From Sporodiniella umbellata (taxonomy: Eukaryota; Mucoromycota; Mucoromycetes; Mucorales; Rhizopodaceae), in assembly GCA_025677835.1 (NCBI GenBank), contig JAIXMR010000115.1:1-64000 (forward strand): 64,000 bases of DNA. Direction: 5' to 3'. Within the stretch, counting starts at the first letter, position 1; each line of letters starts with the position of its first letter. Below are positions 24,201-35,917 of the stretch, in pieces. Both the position numbers and the translations under genes were made by a program. The notes below the pieces were generated by a model. The model was not told the origin of the DNA. It was given only the letters and a program-made list of their open reading frames with translations, and ran no database searches.

Positions 24201-27200
24201 TCTTTGTTTTGTATAAAAAAAAAGCCGTGCTTTAGTATAAACCAACTGTGATATATATAACAAAAGACTAGGATACTCTTTGCTGTTTACAACAAGAGCG
24301 TTGCAGCAATAGGTACCAAGCTACTTTATAGCATACGGCTAAAAATTAACTTTAAGCAATCTGATCTCATATGGCCGGAGCAATTTTTGTACATAGACCT
24401 TGTAGAGAATACACATGTGGTAACAAATGATGTCAAAAGAGGCAGGGTGAAATTCTTAAAGGAAAACTCAACCTTTGCTTGTACCTCCTTTTTTTTTTTT
24501 GGATTCAACAAATAATCTTTGGCTAGAAAACGAATTCAACTTTGATACAGCTAATGGCTGATTTACAATAAATATCTAAGCAAAACTTGATTGTTATTAG
24601 CATTTGTGTTGTATAATCAATATTTGGATCTCTTGAAAAAAGAATACAGTTCTTATTGTACTTTAATGTACCAAAAGTGCACTTCTTGAACACAACCTGA
24701 CTTCTCTTTTACTTTTTGTATACTTTGAACTCAATTTTGCGTAAATTTGACATCAAGCCTTTATCATAGTACAGTCTTCAAAAGTACAATGGTTTTTTTT
24801 TTTTTTCTTTTCTACAAGTTTCTTCTTAAAACAAAGAGACATTCTGCTGTTTAAATATGAAAACAAGCCTTTTTGTCCCGACGATGTATTCACAAGAGAT
24901 TGTTATGATTATTTGAACTTTCACCAGAAAAGGACAACAAACAATACGATGTACAGCTGGCATCATCTGACAAATATCAACGTATTTAACTTTGAGCGTT
25001 TCTTTTGAATCGTTTATATACCTTTGAGTTTCAATTTTGGCAAAATGAGGGTGCCTTGAAGTTTTTTTTTTCTTTTTTTTTTTTTTTTGGAGTAACTGTA
25101 CACGGTGGAACGCCCATAGAAATAAACTACCCAAAGCCAATCTCGAAAAAAGACCCCGACAGACTAAAAAAGGGAAATTTCGATTGTACCACTAAAAATG
25201 GTTTTGCGCAGTTTTCAACCTCCTCAGGTAATACAAGCTTTTCGAATATCACGGCTCCATTTTTGCCCAAAAAAAAAAAAAAAAGGCAGGCCTTGGCTTT
25301 TAACAAGAGCTCATGCCGGTACAGACAAATAGTGTCTATGCTTTCTTTAGGGGGCATAGCGTTTTTTAAAAGGCTCTATTGTGAACCTATTCAAGACAAT
25401 AGACAGCAAAGAAAAAAAAGAGCGAAAAGCCGGAACAGAAATCAAGCCAGCTGAATAATATAGCATCTTTTTTTAGTATATTCACCAATAGGTGGTCAAT
25501 TTAAAATTACAAGTCAAAATAAAACAGCGTCCTGTTTTCACTATGAATCTTTCCCGGAAGCAAATTGACTCTAAAAGTAGCTTTTTCGGTACAGAAATGA
25601 GCGCCTTGACTCCAGTGTGTTTGCCAGATACTGAGTATTCCATCAGCTAGAAAGTCCAGTCCCACTGTTGAAACAAGTTCAAAAACCTTTACTTAATTCG
25701 TTCATCGGGGATTTCGGCGGAGCGGTATTCTTGATGCAAAAAGCCACCAGTTGGAGTAGACAATGTGGTTGTAGTACAGATGGATTAGACGGTAAAAAAA
25801 AAAAAAAAAAAACAGTAAATTTAATGTTGCTGGCGTCTTAGAATGGTAAATAAAATCACAGACGTTCTTTAGAGTGTCATCTCTACTGTATTCGAGATTT
25901 TTATAGTTTTTTCTTTTTTTCTGACGGTGCTTTCATAACAACTACATCAGATCCATATCCCACAAGACCAGTTCGACTCCCAGTTGATGGAAAAATAGTC
26001 AGTCCAGAGGGCTTGCTCATGCTTCGGTTCGGATAGCTGTGGCCGATTGCATTTTTCTGCAAAGTCTGTCAAGATAAATTGGTCGTCTGTTCAATATCTG
26101 TGTATGTTGGCTACTGTGATAGAGGAACTCTAGGCTTTTCCCAAACACTCTTTAGCAAGTCAAATACATTTTAAAGATACCAGCAAAACGTGTGTAGTTT
26201 TCTAATCGAAGTTTGAAGTTGTGGAGCATAGAGCCATCGCTGTGAATGCAACAAATACATTATCTGTGCACTTTTTTTTCTCTGGCTTAACATCACTGCG
26301 GTTTTTTTTTAGTTACTAGAGCGCTTGCCTTCAGTATGTTTCCTAACGTCTTTTTTTTTTTTTGTAGTTCTGAGTTATAGACAACAGGGAAGGCAAGATG
26401 TAGCTCAACCTTTGGAGGATTCAGGCTTTAAAATAAAACATAATTTCATTTGTCTTTTTCTGTTTCACTTTAACATCGCGGCTAGGCAATTGTAAATCGT
26501 GGGATCTAGGAGCATGCTTCCTCAAGCTTTGTAGTGTAATGACTTGCTATCAAACATTCGCTTGATACTGTGCTTATCCTTTTTATTTTATTTTTAGCAA
26601 TTTTCAATCATTCCATTCTCTTGTTTTTTTTACTCATCTTGGCTACTTGAGCGTTGAGTTTCTCCAAGAGTCTTTCTAAAACATATATTTACTTGAACGA
26701 TTAGAGTAACAAAAAAAAAAAAAAAGAAGGGCTATATAGCCTAGGTTTGACGATAAAGCAGTGCTTTGAAAGATATTGGTTGGTTTAAGATTTTGATAGA
26801 CACAGCTTTTGACAATAAAAATTCAGTGTTGCAAATAGTCAATGTGGATATTTATTTTGAAGCTTCAAACGATGCCCAATATCAACTTTTTCTGAAAAAG
26901 TATTACTTTTAGAGGGGTACAAATTTTAGAGTGACATTACGATACATAGAACAAAAGACCTATTGTTAAAGTATGAAGCGGTTCAAGCATATTTTCCTAT
27001 ATTCCTTTGTTGTACAGGGCTTGTTTTGTAAGCGCAACAAATACCTTTTTGGAGTATGTATCAATTTTAATAGTAAAGTGTCGCTGTTGTCTTTGATAAA
27101 AAAAAAGATATGACTGGTATGGTGTCAAACCCTTTTACTAAAAAAAACAGCGCTATAAGTACTAATGGCCCAAGTGGGCTTTACTTGGACCCATATAAAA

Positions 27201-27355
27201 TTTTGTTTTGAGAGCTATACTATCATTTAATAAAGAGAGAGCAAATTTCTCGAAAGATAGAATCTCACACCATTTCTTAGTTGGGCTCAATTCTTAGCCA
27301 TTGTTAGAATTCTATCTGTATTTTCTAATTACAAATTCTTTACGTTTGGTCTTGG
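21237..27355. other. Six-kilobase gene-free AT-rich region
   Basis: No recognisable gene. Reading frames rarely exceed 100 codons and are made of homopolymer-derived Lys/Phe strings (for example near 21311-21334, 23783-23806, 25062-25088, 26710-26726). No terminal inverted repeats, reverse transcriptase or transposase motifs, or tRNA-like folds were found by reading. The right end leads into the promoter of the small secreted protein gene. Confidence 0.45.
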
Positions 27356-27363
27356 TATAAAAA
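27356..27363 (+). promoter_or_regulatory. TATA box
   Basis: TATAAAAA, about 65-72 bp upstream of the ATG at 27428. A T16 tract lies between it and the start codon. The position fits a core promoter for the small secreted protein gene; no initiator was assigned. Confidence 0.5.
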
Positions 27364-27427
27364 GAACTCTAGTCTCTTGTTATTACAGTCATTGCCTCTC
27401 TTTTTTTTTTTTTTTTTGGCTAGTCCA

Positions 27428-27682
27428 ATGAAGTCTTTTATTGGCTATATGTTACTGTTTTTTATGACACTGTACGGCGCTGTGAGCTTACCGCTTCCTT
27501 CGGTCCATAGTTCAATTCTACCAGCCTCTCAAATAAATAAACGTAATTTGGAAGACGCTCTCAGAAGTTTCATTTTTGGTAAAGATCAAGGTATATCGAT
27601 TGCTTCTATGAAATCAGGTATGGCTTTTGCTCCACATCTTGCTTTCAATAAACCCGCTGCGGTCCATACTGCCAGTGTTTGA
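27428..27682 (+). CDS. Small secreted protein with dibasic site
   Basis: Single-exon frame of 84 codons starting at the ATG at 27428. The N-terminus is a clear signal peptide: one Lys, then a hydrophobic core (FIGYMLLFFMTLYGAV), with probable cleavage after AVS. The mature part has a Lys-Arg dibasic site (NKR|NLEDALRSF), the type of site cut by Kex2 in fungal secretory precursors. There are no cysteines in the mature protein, so it is not a disulfide-rich effector or antimicrobial type. A TATA box lies 65-72 bp upstream. It is convergent with the peroxiredoxin-like gene, 83 bp apart. It could be a peptide precursor or a cell-wall-associated small protein. Family not recognised. Confidence 0.6.
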   Translation: MKSFIGYMLLFFMTLYGAVSLPLPSVHSSILPASQINKRNLEDALRSFIFGKDQGISIASMKSGMAFAPHLAFNKPAAVHTASV

Positions 27683-27765
27683 ATTTTTCTTTTTCTTTTA
27701 TTGAAACAAACAATACATAAATACATAAGAAAAAAAAAAGGGGGGGCTTTTGCTCTCTTTCTTTT

Positions 27766-28504
27766 TTACGCCTTTTGTACATCTTTTTTTGCTCGACAAG
27801 AGACGAAATCGAAAACAAGATGCATTGGAAAGAACCTTGTATGCTCTGGAACATAATGACTGTATACAATGTTTCTTTGGTTGTCAACAACGTGCATGGA
27901 GCGTGTTACTTTAAAGGTGGTCAAGTCAATTGATTTAAAGGCGACCGACAGGAGTCTATTGGTAGAATCGGATACCAAAATAAAAGAGGGCTGGAAGCCT
28001 AGACTTTCGCTTGTGTAATTTGGAGTCGCATAAGCAAAATGAACGTTGGGTCGATCATGTGTGACAACTACCACTAAAGCTTTGTATTCTTTCAGTTTCG
28101 CACAATTTTCTCTAAATCAAAGGGTAAGCATAAAAAAAATATATATATATATATACTGATAGCATGCTTACTCTATCTGAAAAAGATCTTGTTTGGACTG
28201 AAAAGTACTAGAATAAGACGTTACCAAAAAAAAAAAAAAAGAAAAAAAAAGAATTTATTGTCGTATTTTAAGTTTACAAATCATAACCACAGAAAAACAC
28301 GACAATATAATCTGCTTTTGATGAAAGTAATAATTCCTCGAATAAATTCATTTCGTATATGGATCCTCGATAAAACACATGCGTTTGAACGTTAGGTATT
28401 GTGGTATTGAGGTTCATACTCTTGGTGGGTGTGGGACTGACAGCATCCTGAGTTAAAGACAGATCTCTCACCCGTTTAGCTAAATTCGCTTCACTCTCTA
28501 CCAT
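27766..28504 (-). CDS. Peroxiredoxin/thioredoxin-fold protein lacking the peroxidatic Cys
   Basis: Model: complement(join(27766..28111, 28172..28207, 28278..28504)), 202 aa. The middle exon is only 36 nt; it was placed because it restores DFTFQSKQDLFQIEENC in frame at both ends. The core reads as an AhpC/TSA-type fold: a strand (ADYIVVFFCGYDFTF), a helix, a second strand (ALVVVVTHD), then ILVSDSTNRLLSVAF (cf. LLSD..G....AYGV) and MHVVDNQRNIVYSH (cf. F.ID..G.I). In true peroxiredoxins the segment after DFTF is VCPTE with the catalytic Cys; here it is QSKQD, so peroxidase activity by the usual mechanism is unlikely. The start ATG is at 28504, 140 bp downstream of the UBA2 stop on the same strand. 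Function unknown; a scaffold or lipid-binding role is possible. Fold assignment is by eye. Confidence 0.7.
28139..28155. repeat. (AT)n microsatellite in intron of peroxiredoxin-like gene
   Basis: Alternating AT run inside the second intron (28112-28171). Another short (TA)n lies near 28606-28620, in the spacer upstream of the start codon. Confidence 0.85.
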
Positions 28505-28644
28505 CTTGAAGCTACTTGGTATGATTAAAAGAAAAGAAAAGAACGTATATATATATAAAAGGCTATCTTTTTCTAGTTTTTTAATACAAGCTAGTTTATC
28601 ACTTTGTATATATATATATAGCTGGATATTGTTTATACAATGAA

Positions 28645-31130
28645 TCAATCCAACAATACCAAGTCATTGTCGTCCTCTAATAGAACAATCTCGTCTTGAG
28701 TTTCGTTGTGGGTTATCTTTGGTTTTTTGGCAACACCCAGGTCTTCTTTTAAGGAAGGCCTGCGCTTTTTGATGTGTTTTGGAGCCGGAATAGGGTTCGT
28801 TAAACAAACCAGGTCCTCTTGTGGATGACTAATGGTACGGTTTAGTATGGCGGACATCTACCATTCTTATTCTTACCTTGTCTCCAAGATGAGATCAAGA
28901 TCATTGTGATCCCCTTGACTGATACGTAGGATAGATCCCGAGTCTAGTTTGATATCCTCCAAGGTTGAATCCAGGTTATCATCAAAGTCTAAATCATAAA
29001 TCATCCTGATAGATTATTGAGTGATACTGCATGTAGACGAAGTATTTACCTGTTGCCTTCCATAATGACTACGTCTTCTTCGGACATACCCGCGCCTCCT
29101 TTTTCAGTAGATGCTAGAGCTATTTTTTGAAGTATATGGTTTAATGTCGTCTTTTTAAAGTTGACCTTGACATGAAGAACCCTTGAGTTACATACACCAC
29201 AATCTGGGTTGGGTTCTGAATTTGCTTCTTGAACAAGACGTGATTCATTGGTGAGATAAATCTACAAAAAAAAAAAAAAAAAAAAAAAAAAGTGGGATAC
29301 TTTTTAATAAATGCTTCTGTTCTCTTTTCTCTCTCTTTTAATGGTTTGTTTCACACCTATTCATTTTTTTTTTTTTTTTTACTTACCCGCTTATTGTTTT
29401 GAATATCGCCACGAAGGACACCCAAGGCTTTCATGATAGCCACACCAGCAATAACGGCATTTGTAGTAGCGATTGCAGGAATAATATTACCTGCCATAGC
29501 TATATATATATATATATATATATACAAGCAACATAAGTAAGGACAGAAAAAGTTTGAAATGATAGTTTTACATTTGACATCAAATAAGCTTTTGGTGGTG
29601 ATATTGAATAGATGCGCTCTTAAATTCGAAGTGGCAGTGACAAATTCAATAGCGTCTTCATCATCTTTATCAAAAGAGAGTACTGCAGTTGAATTCTGCT
29701 TTTTCAATTGTAAAGACCTATCGGACAACTTTACAGCACTGATAAAGTGTTTGAGTTAGTTTGTTTAACAAGGTATAGATGGACGAGACTACTATCGCAT
29801 TTTATGATACGGACTGTACAAAAAGATACGACATTGGTTTTGGAAAACCGTATGGATATTTACCTTTGTTTGAAGGCTAAAAAATTTTCTGTTAAATCCC
29901 AAACTTTTTGATCCGGCAGTCCTTGTATTTCTGTTTCTGTCACATTCTGTTTTTCGCAAAGTGTTTTTTCCAAGTCATCAAAAGTCAAGGGTGTAGGTTT
30001 CGCACGAGTTTTCCACATGGATTCCATAGAGAGCAACCGACAGATATCTGTATTAAAGACTTTGTCGAATACTTTTTTAGCATAATCGGGCGATCCAGCC
30101 GATGCTTTAATATCTTTTAATTCTTCTGCTTCTCTTGCAAGCGCCTCTAATTCTTTTGCTGGATTCGACCCCTAAAAAGTCAGCTATGTCACTCTATAAA
30201 GAAGGGCTCTCCTATACCATTTTCTTCAGTGATTTCTGACTGAAGAAGGTCTTCATCTCCTGAGTCTCCAAACAGTTGACTGTAGATGAGTATGTATAGG
30301 GAGATGTATCAATTCGAAAGGTTCATATACATTCTATGTGTTTACCCAAACAAGTAATTTTTAGCCCAGACGATACAATGAATAGGAGCACTTGGTGTAC
30401 TTCGAATGGTGCATACAGGGTATGTGGTGGGTGTTGGTTTCGGTTGGCAGTCAAAACATTCGACTTGATCCTTTTTGATAACATAGGCCTGACCCAGATA
30501 ACCTTGTGTACCCGATTCAATCAATGGAATATCAGCCGCCAGACACATGGCATTGACATGTCTACGAGCCTCTATCAAACTAACCGTCAAAAGGGAGTTT
30601 TTTTTCTCCCAACTTATATATATATATATATATATATATATACCGAGATTATCCAAAGCGTTCAATACCACAGTGAATTGTTTGTACCACTGTATATCGA
30701 ATTGACTGTCTTTGATATTGGCTTGAAAAGATTGAATGTTGACAGAGTCATTAAACTTGAGGGCTGATTCTTTTGCTACCTAGAGACATGGTTTGTTTAT
30801 TTTATTTTTTTTTAGTCACTTTCACAGTTCAGAATTACGTGAGCTTTTGATTTCTTGACGTGTTGTTTTTGAAATAGAAATTGTCGGTTCAAGTTGGAAA
30901 TGTCAATTGTATCTAAATCAATCTATTCTCATAAAGAAAGAGGTGAGTGAAGCCAATCACGTGTATGTGTGTTTTACCACTTGGATTGTTTTAAAGCCTG
31001 ACATGACAAGGTTTTTTAATAGCTCACAGCCGATGCCTCCAGCACCTACCAAGAGAACCTTGCTTTCGGTTACTTTCTTAAAGAGTTCTTTACCAAAAAC
31101 AAGTTGATTGTAAGTGTCGCGTTGATGCAT
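28645..31130 (-). CDS. UBA2: SUMO-activating enzyme subunit 2 (UBA2), 11 exons
   Basis: Exons on the minus strand: 31130-30978, 30922-30839, 30779-30644, 30571-30346, 30279-30218, 30171-29864, 29738-29572, 29499-29387, 29261-29050, 29005-28877, 28828-28645; ~590 aa. The protein has an adenylation domain ([34 protein letters not shown]), Zn-binding CFDC and CGVC, and the catalytic cysteine (~178) in [16 protein letters not shown]. Later come [20 protein letters not shown] and [18 protein letters not shown], a C-terminal ubiquitin-fold domain, and an acidic end ([15 protein letters not shown]) like a SUMO-interacting motif. UBA2 pairs with AOS1 to activate SUMO by thioester and passes it to UBC9 in the nucleus. 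Exon 10 is joined to exon 11 through a 48-nt intron with a CTAAAC branch site. The exon 5-6 junction leaves one extra base (see findings); all other junctions are in frame. Confidence 0.93.
29501..29524. repeat. (TA)12 at the 3' splice site of a UBA2 intron
   Basis: Perfect TA run that, on the minus strand, runs directly into the acceptor AG before exon 8 of UBA2. Confidence 0.9.
30615..30642. repeat. (TA)14 at the 5' splice site of a UBA2 intron
   Basis: Perfect TA run; on the minus strand the donor GTATATAT of UBA2 intron 3 is itself the first part of the repeat. Confidence 0.9.
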
Positions 31131-31299
31131 ACTATTTTAATCGAAAAAAAAAAAAAAAAAAAAAAAAAAGGAAAGCATAAAACCAGCTCAATGACGAGCG
31201 TAGTCAATTCAAGTGCAAATTTCCAAAGTCACAATCCATTCCCCTCTCTCTCTCCCCCCTTTTTTTTTCTTTTTTTTTTTTTTATAGCCTAGAGAGAGT
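31131..31299. promoter_or_regulatory. Short shared promoter between UBA2 and LETM1
   Basis: Only 169 bp separate the two divergent start codons. The spacer holds an A26 tract (31144-31169) and, on the LETM1 side, a CT-rich block followed by a T run (31238-31284). Such poly(dA:dT) tracts exclude nucleosomes in yeasts; the same role here is inference. No TATA box is seen. Confidence 0.6.
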
Positions 31300-32712
<1,413 letters not shown>

Positions 32713-32721
32713 ATAAATAAA

Positions 32722-32772
<51 letters not shown>
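32722..32772. repeat. (TAG)17 trinucleotide repeat
   Basis: Perfect 51-bp run of 17 TAG units just after the LETM1 stop codon, preceded by AAATAAATAAAT. It lies in the 3' spacer between two convergent genes. In all plus-strand frames it reads TAG, AGT or GTA, so one frame is a wall of stops. Confidence 0.97.
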
Positions 32773-32774
<2 letters not shown>

Positions 32775-32855
32775 ATAATCACAATAATATTAATATTAAT
32801 AATAGATCGTTCGGGAGGGTGTACTTTATAAAAAGAAAATGAAAAGGAGAGAATT

Positions 32856-35129
32856 CTAGGTGTCTTTTGGAGAGGACGGGTTTTCTTTTTCGATGGCAGT
32901 CTGCAATTCTTTTACTTTTTCTTTGACTTGATGGGTCCAGTCTGGGTGAGATTTGTCAAAGACGGTTTGTGAGGCGGCATCGTTCTTGTTCTCGATCACC
33001 ACATGATGCACTTCGTTCCAGACTTCAATTTCTGGGCTGAGATGGGACACGCCGAGATCGACCTGATCCGGTGTGGTGTTGTGATGATGTGCAAAGAGGT
33101 GAGAAAGCGTATGGGTAGCGTCGGTGGGCAGTTCCTGAGCAGGCGATTCTTGAAGAGGCGGGTCTTCTTTGGGGTGATTTCGACGAAAGAGGTTGCGTAA
33201 GCCGCTGGGGGTTTCTTCTGGACGTTTGGGCTCAGTGGACTGACTGGCGCGTGGATTGACGGGTTCCAAGAAGCGGATGCTCTGAGGCTCTCCTGGGCGA
33301 GGGGAGACGTTATTTTCTTCATCGGGCAAGAAATCTTCCTCTTCTGCCAGGCCCTCCTCCAGGGCATGCTGTTGCTGATAGGTATTGAGAAGGGTGTTTC
33401 GCTTAAGCTGTGACATGGTTTTGTTCTCATCCATAGGCGGGGTACCCAGGTTCTCTTCACTCTTTCTGCCAAAGCTGATCTGCTGACCAAACTGGAGTTT
33501 GGGCAAACGTAGCACCTGACCGCTGCCGGTACTGGCGATGGAGAGGGTACGTGTACGGATACGGTTTCCGATTTTGAAGAGCGGAATGGTCGTACCGTGC
33601 ACGAGAGTGGAGGCGAGCACGATAAAGAGCACGACAGGGCTGATGAGCTCAATGGCTACAGGCGGCACGGCCTCTTCCTTGTAGACTTCTTTGAGCTGCT
33701 CTTTTGCCACCGTCGACAGAAAGACGGCACCCACACCCATAGGGCCAAACCAGCCACTAAAGACCGCTTCACGGTAAGTCTTCAAGGCTGGCATGACCGG
33801 CTTGAGAATGATAAGAATAGGCAGGCGTCGAAAGAGTAGGATCAGGATGGCAATGACCACCAACCGCCAGGGCGCTAAACCCAACGCGGCATTGCCAAAG
33901 TCCGACCAAGGCTAAAACACGAGGGTAAGACACAGAAGAGGGGGGGGGGAGAAGGGGAGCGGACTTACGATGATGGCACCAATGTAGATAAAGACGGCAA
34001 GGTTCAACATCATATCAATCACATCCTGAAAATGGGCTTCTTCGGTTTCTTGTCTGAACCAATCATCCCAGGAAAAGGCATTACCGGCCACGAAGCAGGC
34101 CAGAAGATCGTCGCTTCCCGAAAAACCCGTCATGCTCATCAAAAAGAGCTATTGTTTGTTAATGTCATGTGACACAAGCAGGGCCTACTTACCGCAAGCG
34201 CAATGGCAAAGCACAGAAAAGAAGGTTTGTCGATAAAATGGCTATAGAAAAGCTGAGTTCACGACGTATGGAGCGTCATCCTACTTACTTTCTCTCGGAC
34301 CATTGAAGGATGATTCTGGCAATATAGCCCACCACGAGCCCAATCACACACGATAACAGGATTTGAAACAGACAGGTCAAATAGATCCATTTTCCGATCG
34401 CAGCACCGACGCTTTTCTCAGAAATCAGAAAAAGCGCCAGGAAAAGAAAGGGAAAGCCCATGCCGTCATTGGCCCCACTAAAAAGGTATTAGGGACCTGC
34501 AAACGTGATCTTTCACTTGCCTTTCTGCGGAAAGTGCATTTCGAATATGGGCTGGAACATGTTTTTCAGCAAAACGGCCCTTGACGACCGAGTTGGCCAG
34601 AATCTATGGTCCTGTTGAATACGTTTTACCGTTCTATTGACACTTACTGGATCCGTCGGACACACACAGGCTGCGATGACTAAGGCTTGAAGCTTTGAAA
34701 GGGATAAGATAAGCGCTTGGGAGAGGGAAAAAAGAGACTTACATAATCGATAGGTGCAATCAACCACCAAATGAAAAGGCCGCTTACTAACCACATAAAG
34801 ATCATAATAGGCACCAACAACATGAACATCGTCAGCCATTCTTTCTTCATGTAGTGTCTAACAACAGAAAAGGTTTAGTCTACTGTTCCGCTTGCTTCCA
34901 TGTTTACTTGGGTAGTTCAATGCCTACAGCCATAACCTATTCAAAACAAAGAACGTCAATCCAATCATCCTTTCAGAGCTTTCTTTACTTGAATCGCAAG
35001 AATACAACGGGTTAATTCCTTGGTGATCTCATCGTGATCTTGCCATGACAGTGGACTGAAGCCGTTGGAGACTAAAGGACCGGCGATAATTCCTACAATT
35101 AATGCTACAACTAGATAGAGCACAAAGTG

Positions 35130-35164
<35 letters not shown>

Positions 35165-35324
35165 AGGGAGGAAACACTAGGCTTTCATATGTACATGCTT
35201 CGGATAAAAAACATCTTTCCTTGATAAACATCGACACATAACCAAAAATCAATATAAAACCACTCAGAATGGCAATGGCAATAGTGAATGTCGAGAATTC
35301 ACCAGGTATAATGTGTAAAGCCAT
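32856..35324 (-). CDS. Plasma-membrane Na+(K+)/H+ antiporter, Nha1/Sod2 type (CPA1)
   Basis: Exons on the minus strand: 35324-35195, 35110-34989, 34936-34908, 34857-34743, 34692-34648, 34603-34521, 34477-34289, 34241-34193, 34148-33969, 33911-32856; 665 aa. About 430 residues form a multi-pass membrane domain with the fungal Nha1 signatures CVCPTDPVLANS-like (here PTDP then ILANSVVKGRFAEKHVP) and ESGANDGMGFPF, whose Asn-Asp pair lies in the ion path. Next come FSGSDDLLACFVAGNAFSWD and WFGPMGVGAVFLS. The remaining ~230 residues are a hydrophilic cytosolic tail, moderate in length compared with budding-yeast Nha1. It exports Na+/K+ in exchange for protons, giving salt tolerance and pH control. 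Ten exons, with introns of 43-85 nt; intron 6 begins with GC, not GT. Intron 1 holds an A29 run. Confidence 0.93.
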
Positions 35325-35578
35325 TGACAGTTTATTTCTAAAGTAGATATAAAAAACAAAGCAAAATCAAAAAAAAAAAAAAAAAAAAAAAAAAGATGGG
35401 ATATCAAAATAGAAACAAAAGAAACAAAAAAGACGTAATTCAAAAGTCAGAAAAAAAAAAAAAAAATGAGAGGTAGCACAGGGATAAGGTAGCGGGGGTG
35501 TCACTAGGGGGCTAAACGGCGTCGGGATGTTGTCAATGAAAGGGAGAGTCACGTGAAAGCCCCAAGGTGGGAAAAAAA

Positions 35579-35917
35579 TCAAAGCCAGCCGAGAGCAGCG
35601 TTCTCCTGAAAAAACGTCAGCGGAGGAAAGCACCAAAAGATGGGGTCTGACCAAGGCAGGTCGATCAATTGACGCTGAACGTAATACCTTGTGCCTGGCA
35701 TACGTAGATGTACTTGAGCCACACCAAAGTAGATGCGAGCCGGTTGATGAAGATGGGAATCATACAGAGTGATGTAGTGGCTGGTAGGTTTCTTTTCGCG
35801 TTCGTTGTACGCTTTTTCAATCAAGGCATGATTGGCTTCATCAAACTCGGTAAAAAAGGTATTTTCGAGTAAAAAGCCCCATACGATCTGTTTTCCTGTC
35901 ATTGGCTCGAGAATCAT
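35579..35917 (-). CDS. WWE-like domain protein (5' end uncertain)
   Basis: Frame of 112 codons from the ATG at 35917. It reads as one WWE-type domain: VWGFLLENTFFTEFDEANH, then LIEKAYNE, ITLYDSHL, ARIYFGVAQ and a basic RYYVQRQ end. This fits the W..F....w..F......IE.ay pattern of WWE domains found in PARPs, RING E3 ligases (where they bind poly/iso-ADP-ribose) and DDHD-like lipases. No second domain is visible. The frame may be only the last exon. Upstream, a possible exon at about 35986-36028 on the same strand follows a CTTTTCTTTAG acceptor, and an ATG at 36171 has a good CCCACC context, but I could not join them in frame with confidence. The last ~25 residues after the domain could also be affected by an undetected intron. 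Assignment by pattern only. Confidence 0.55.
   Translation of the reverse strand: MILEPMTGKQIVWGFLLENTFFTEFDEANHALIEKAYNEREKKPTSHYITLYDSHLHQPARIYFGVAQVHLRMPGTRYYVQRQLIDLPWSDPIFWCFPPLTFFQENAALGWL

Noticed and set aside
25005..25454. 149-codon plus-strand frame with Phe and Lys runs
   Set aside because: Built around a T27 and an A15 run; no domain or start context.
25971..25980. tRNA B-box-like string (GTTCGACTCC)
   Set aside because: No A-box, no acceptor-stem pairing and no cloverleaf could be built from the flanks.
28858..28876. 19-nt intron joining UBA2 exon 10 to an ATG-led exon 11 at 28857
   Set aside because: Too short for a spliceosomal intron and breaks the frame; a 48-nt intron ending at 28829 has a branch site and keeps the frame.
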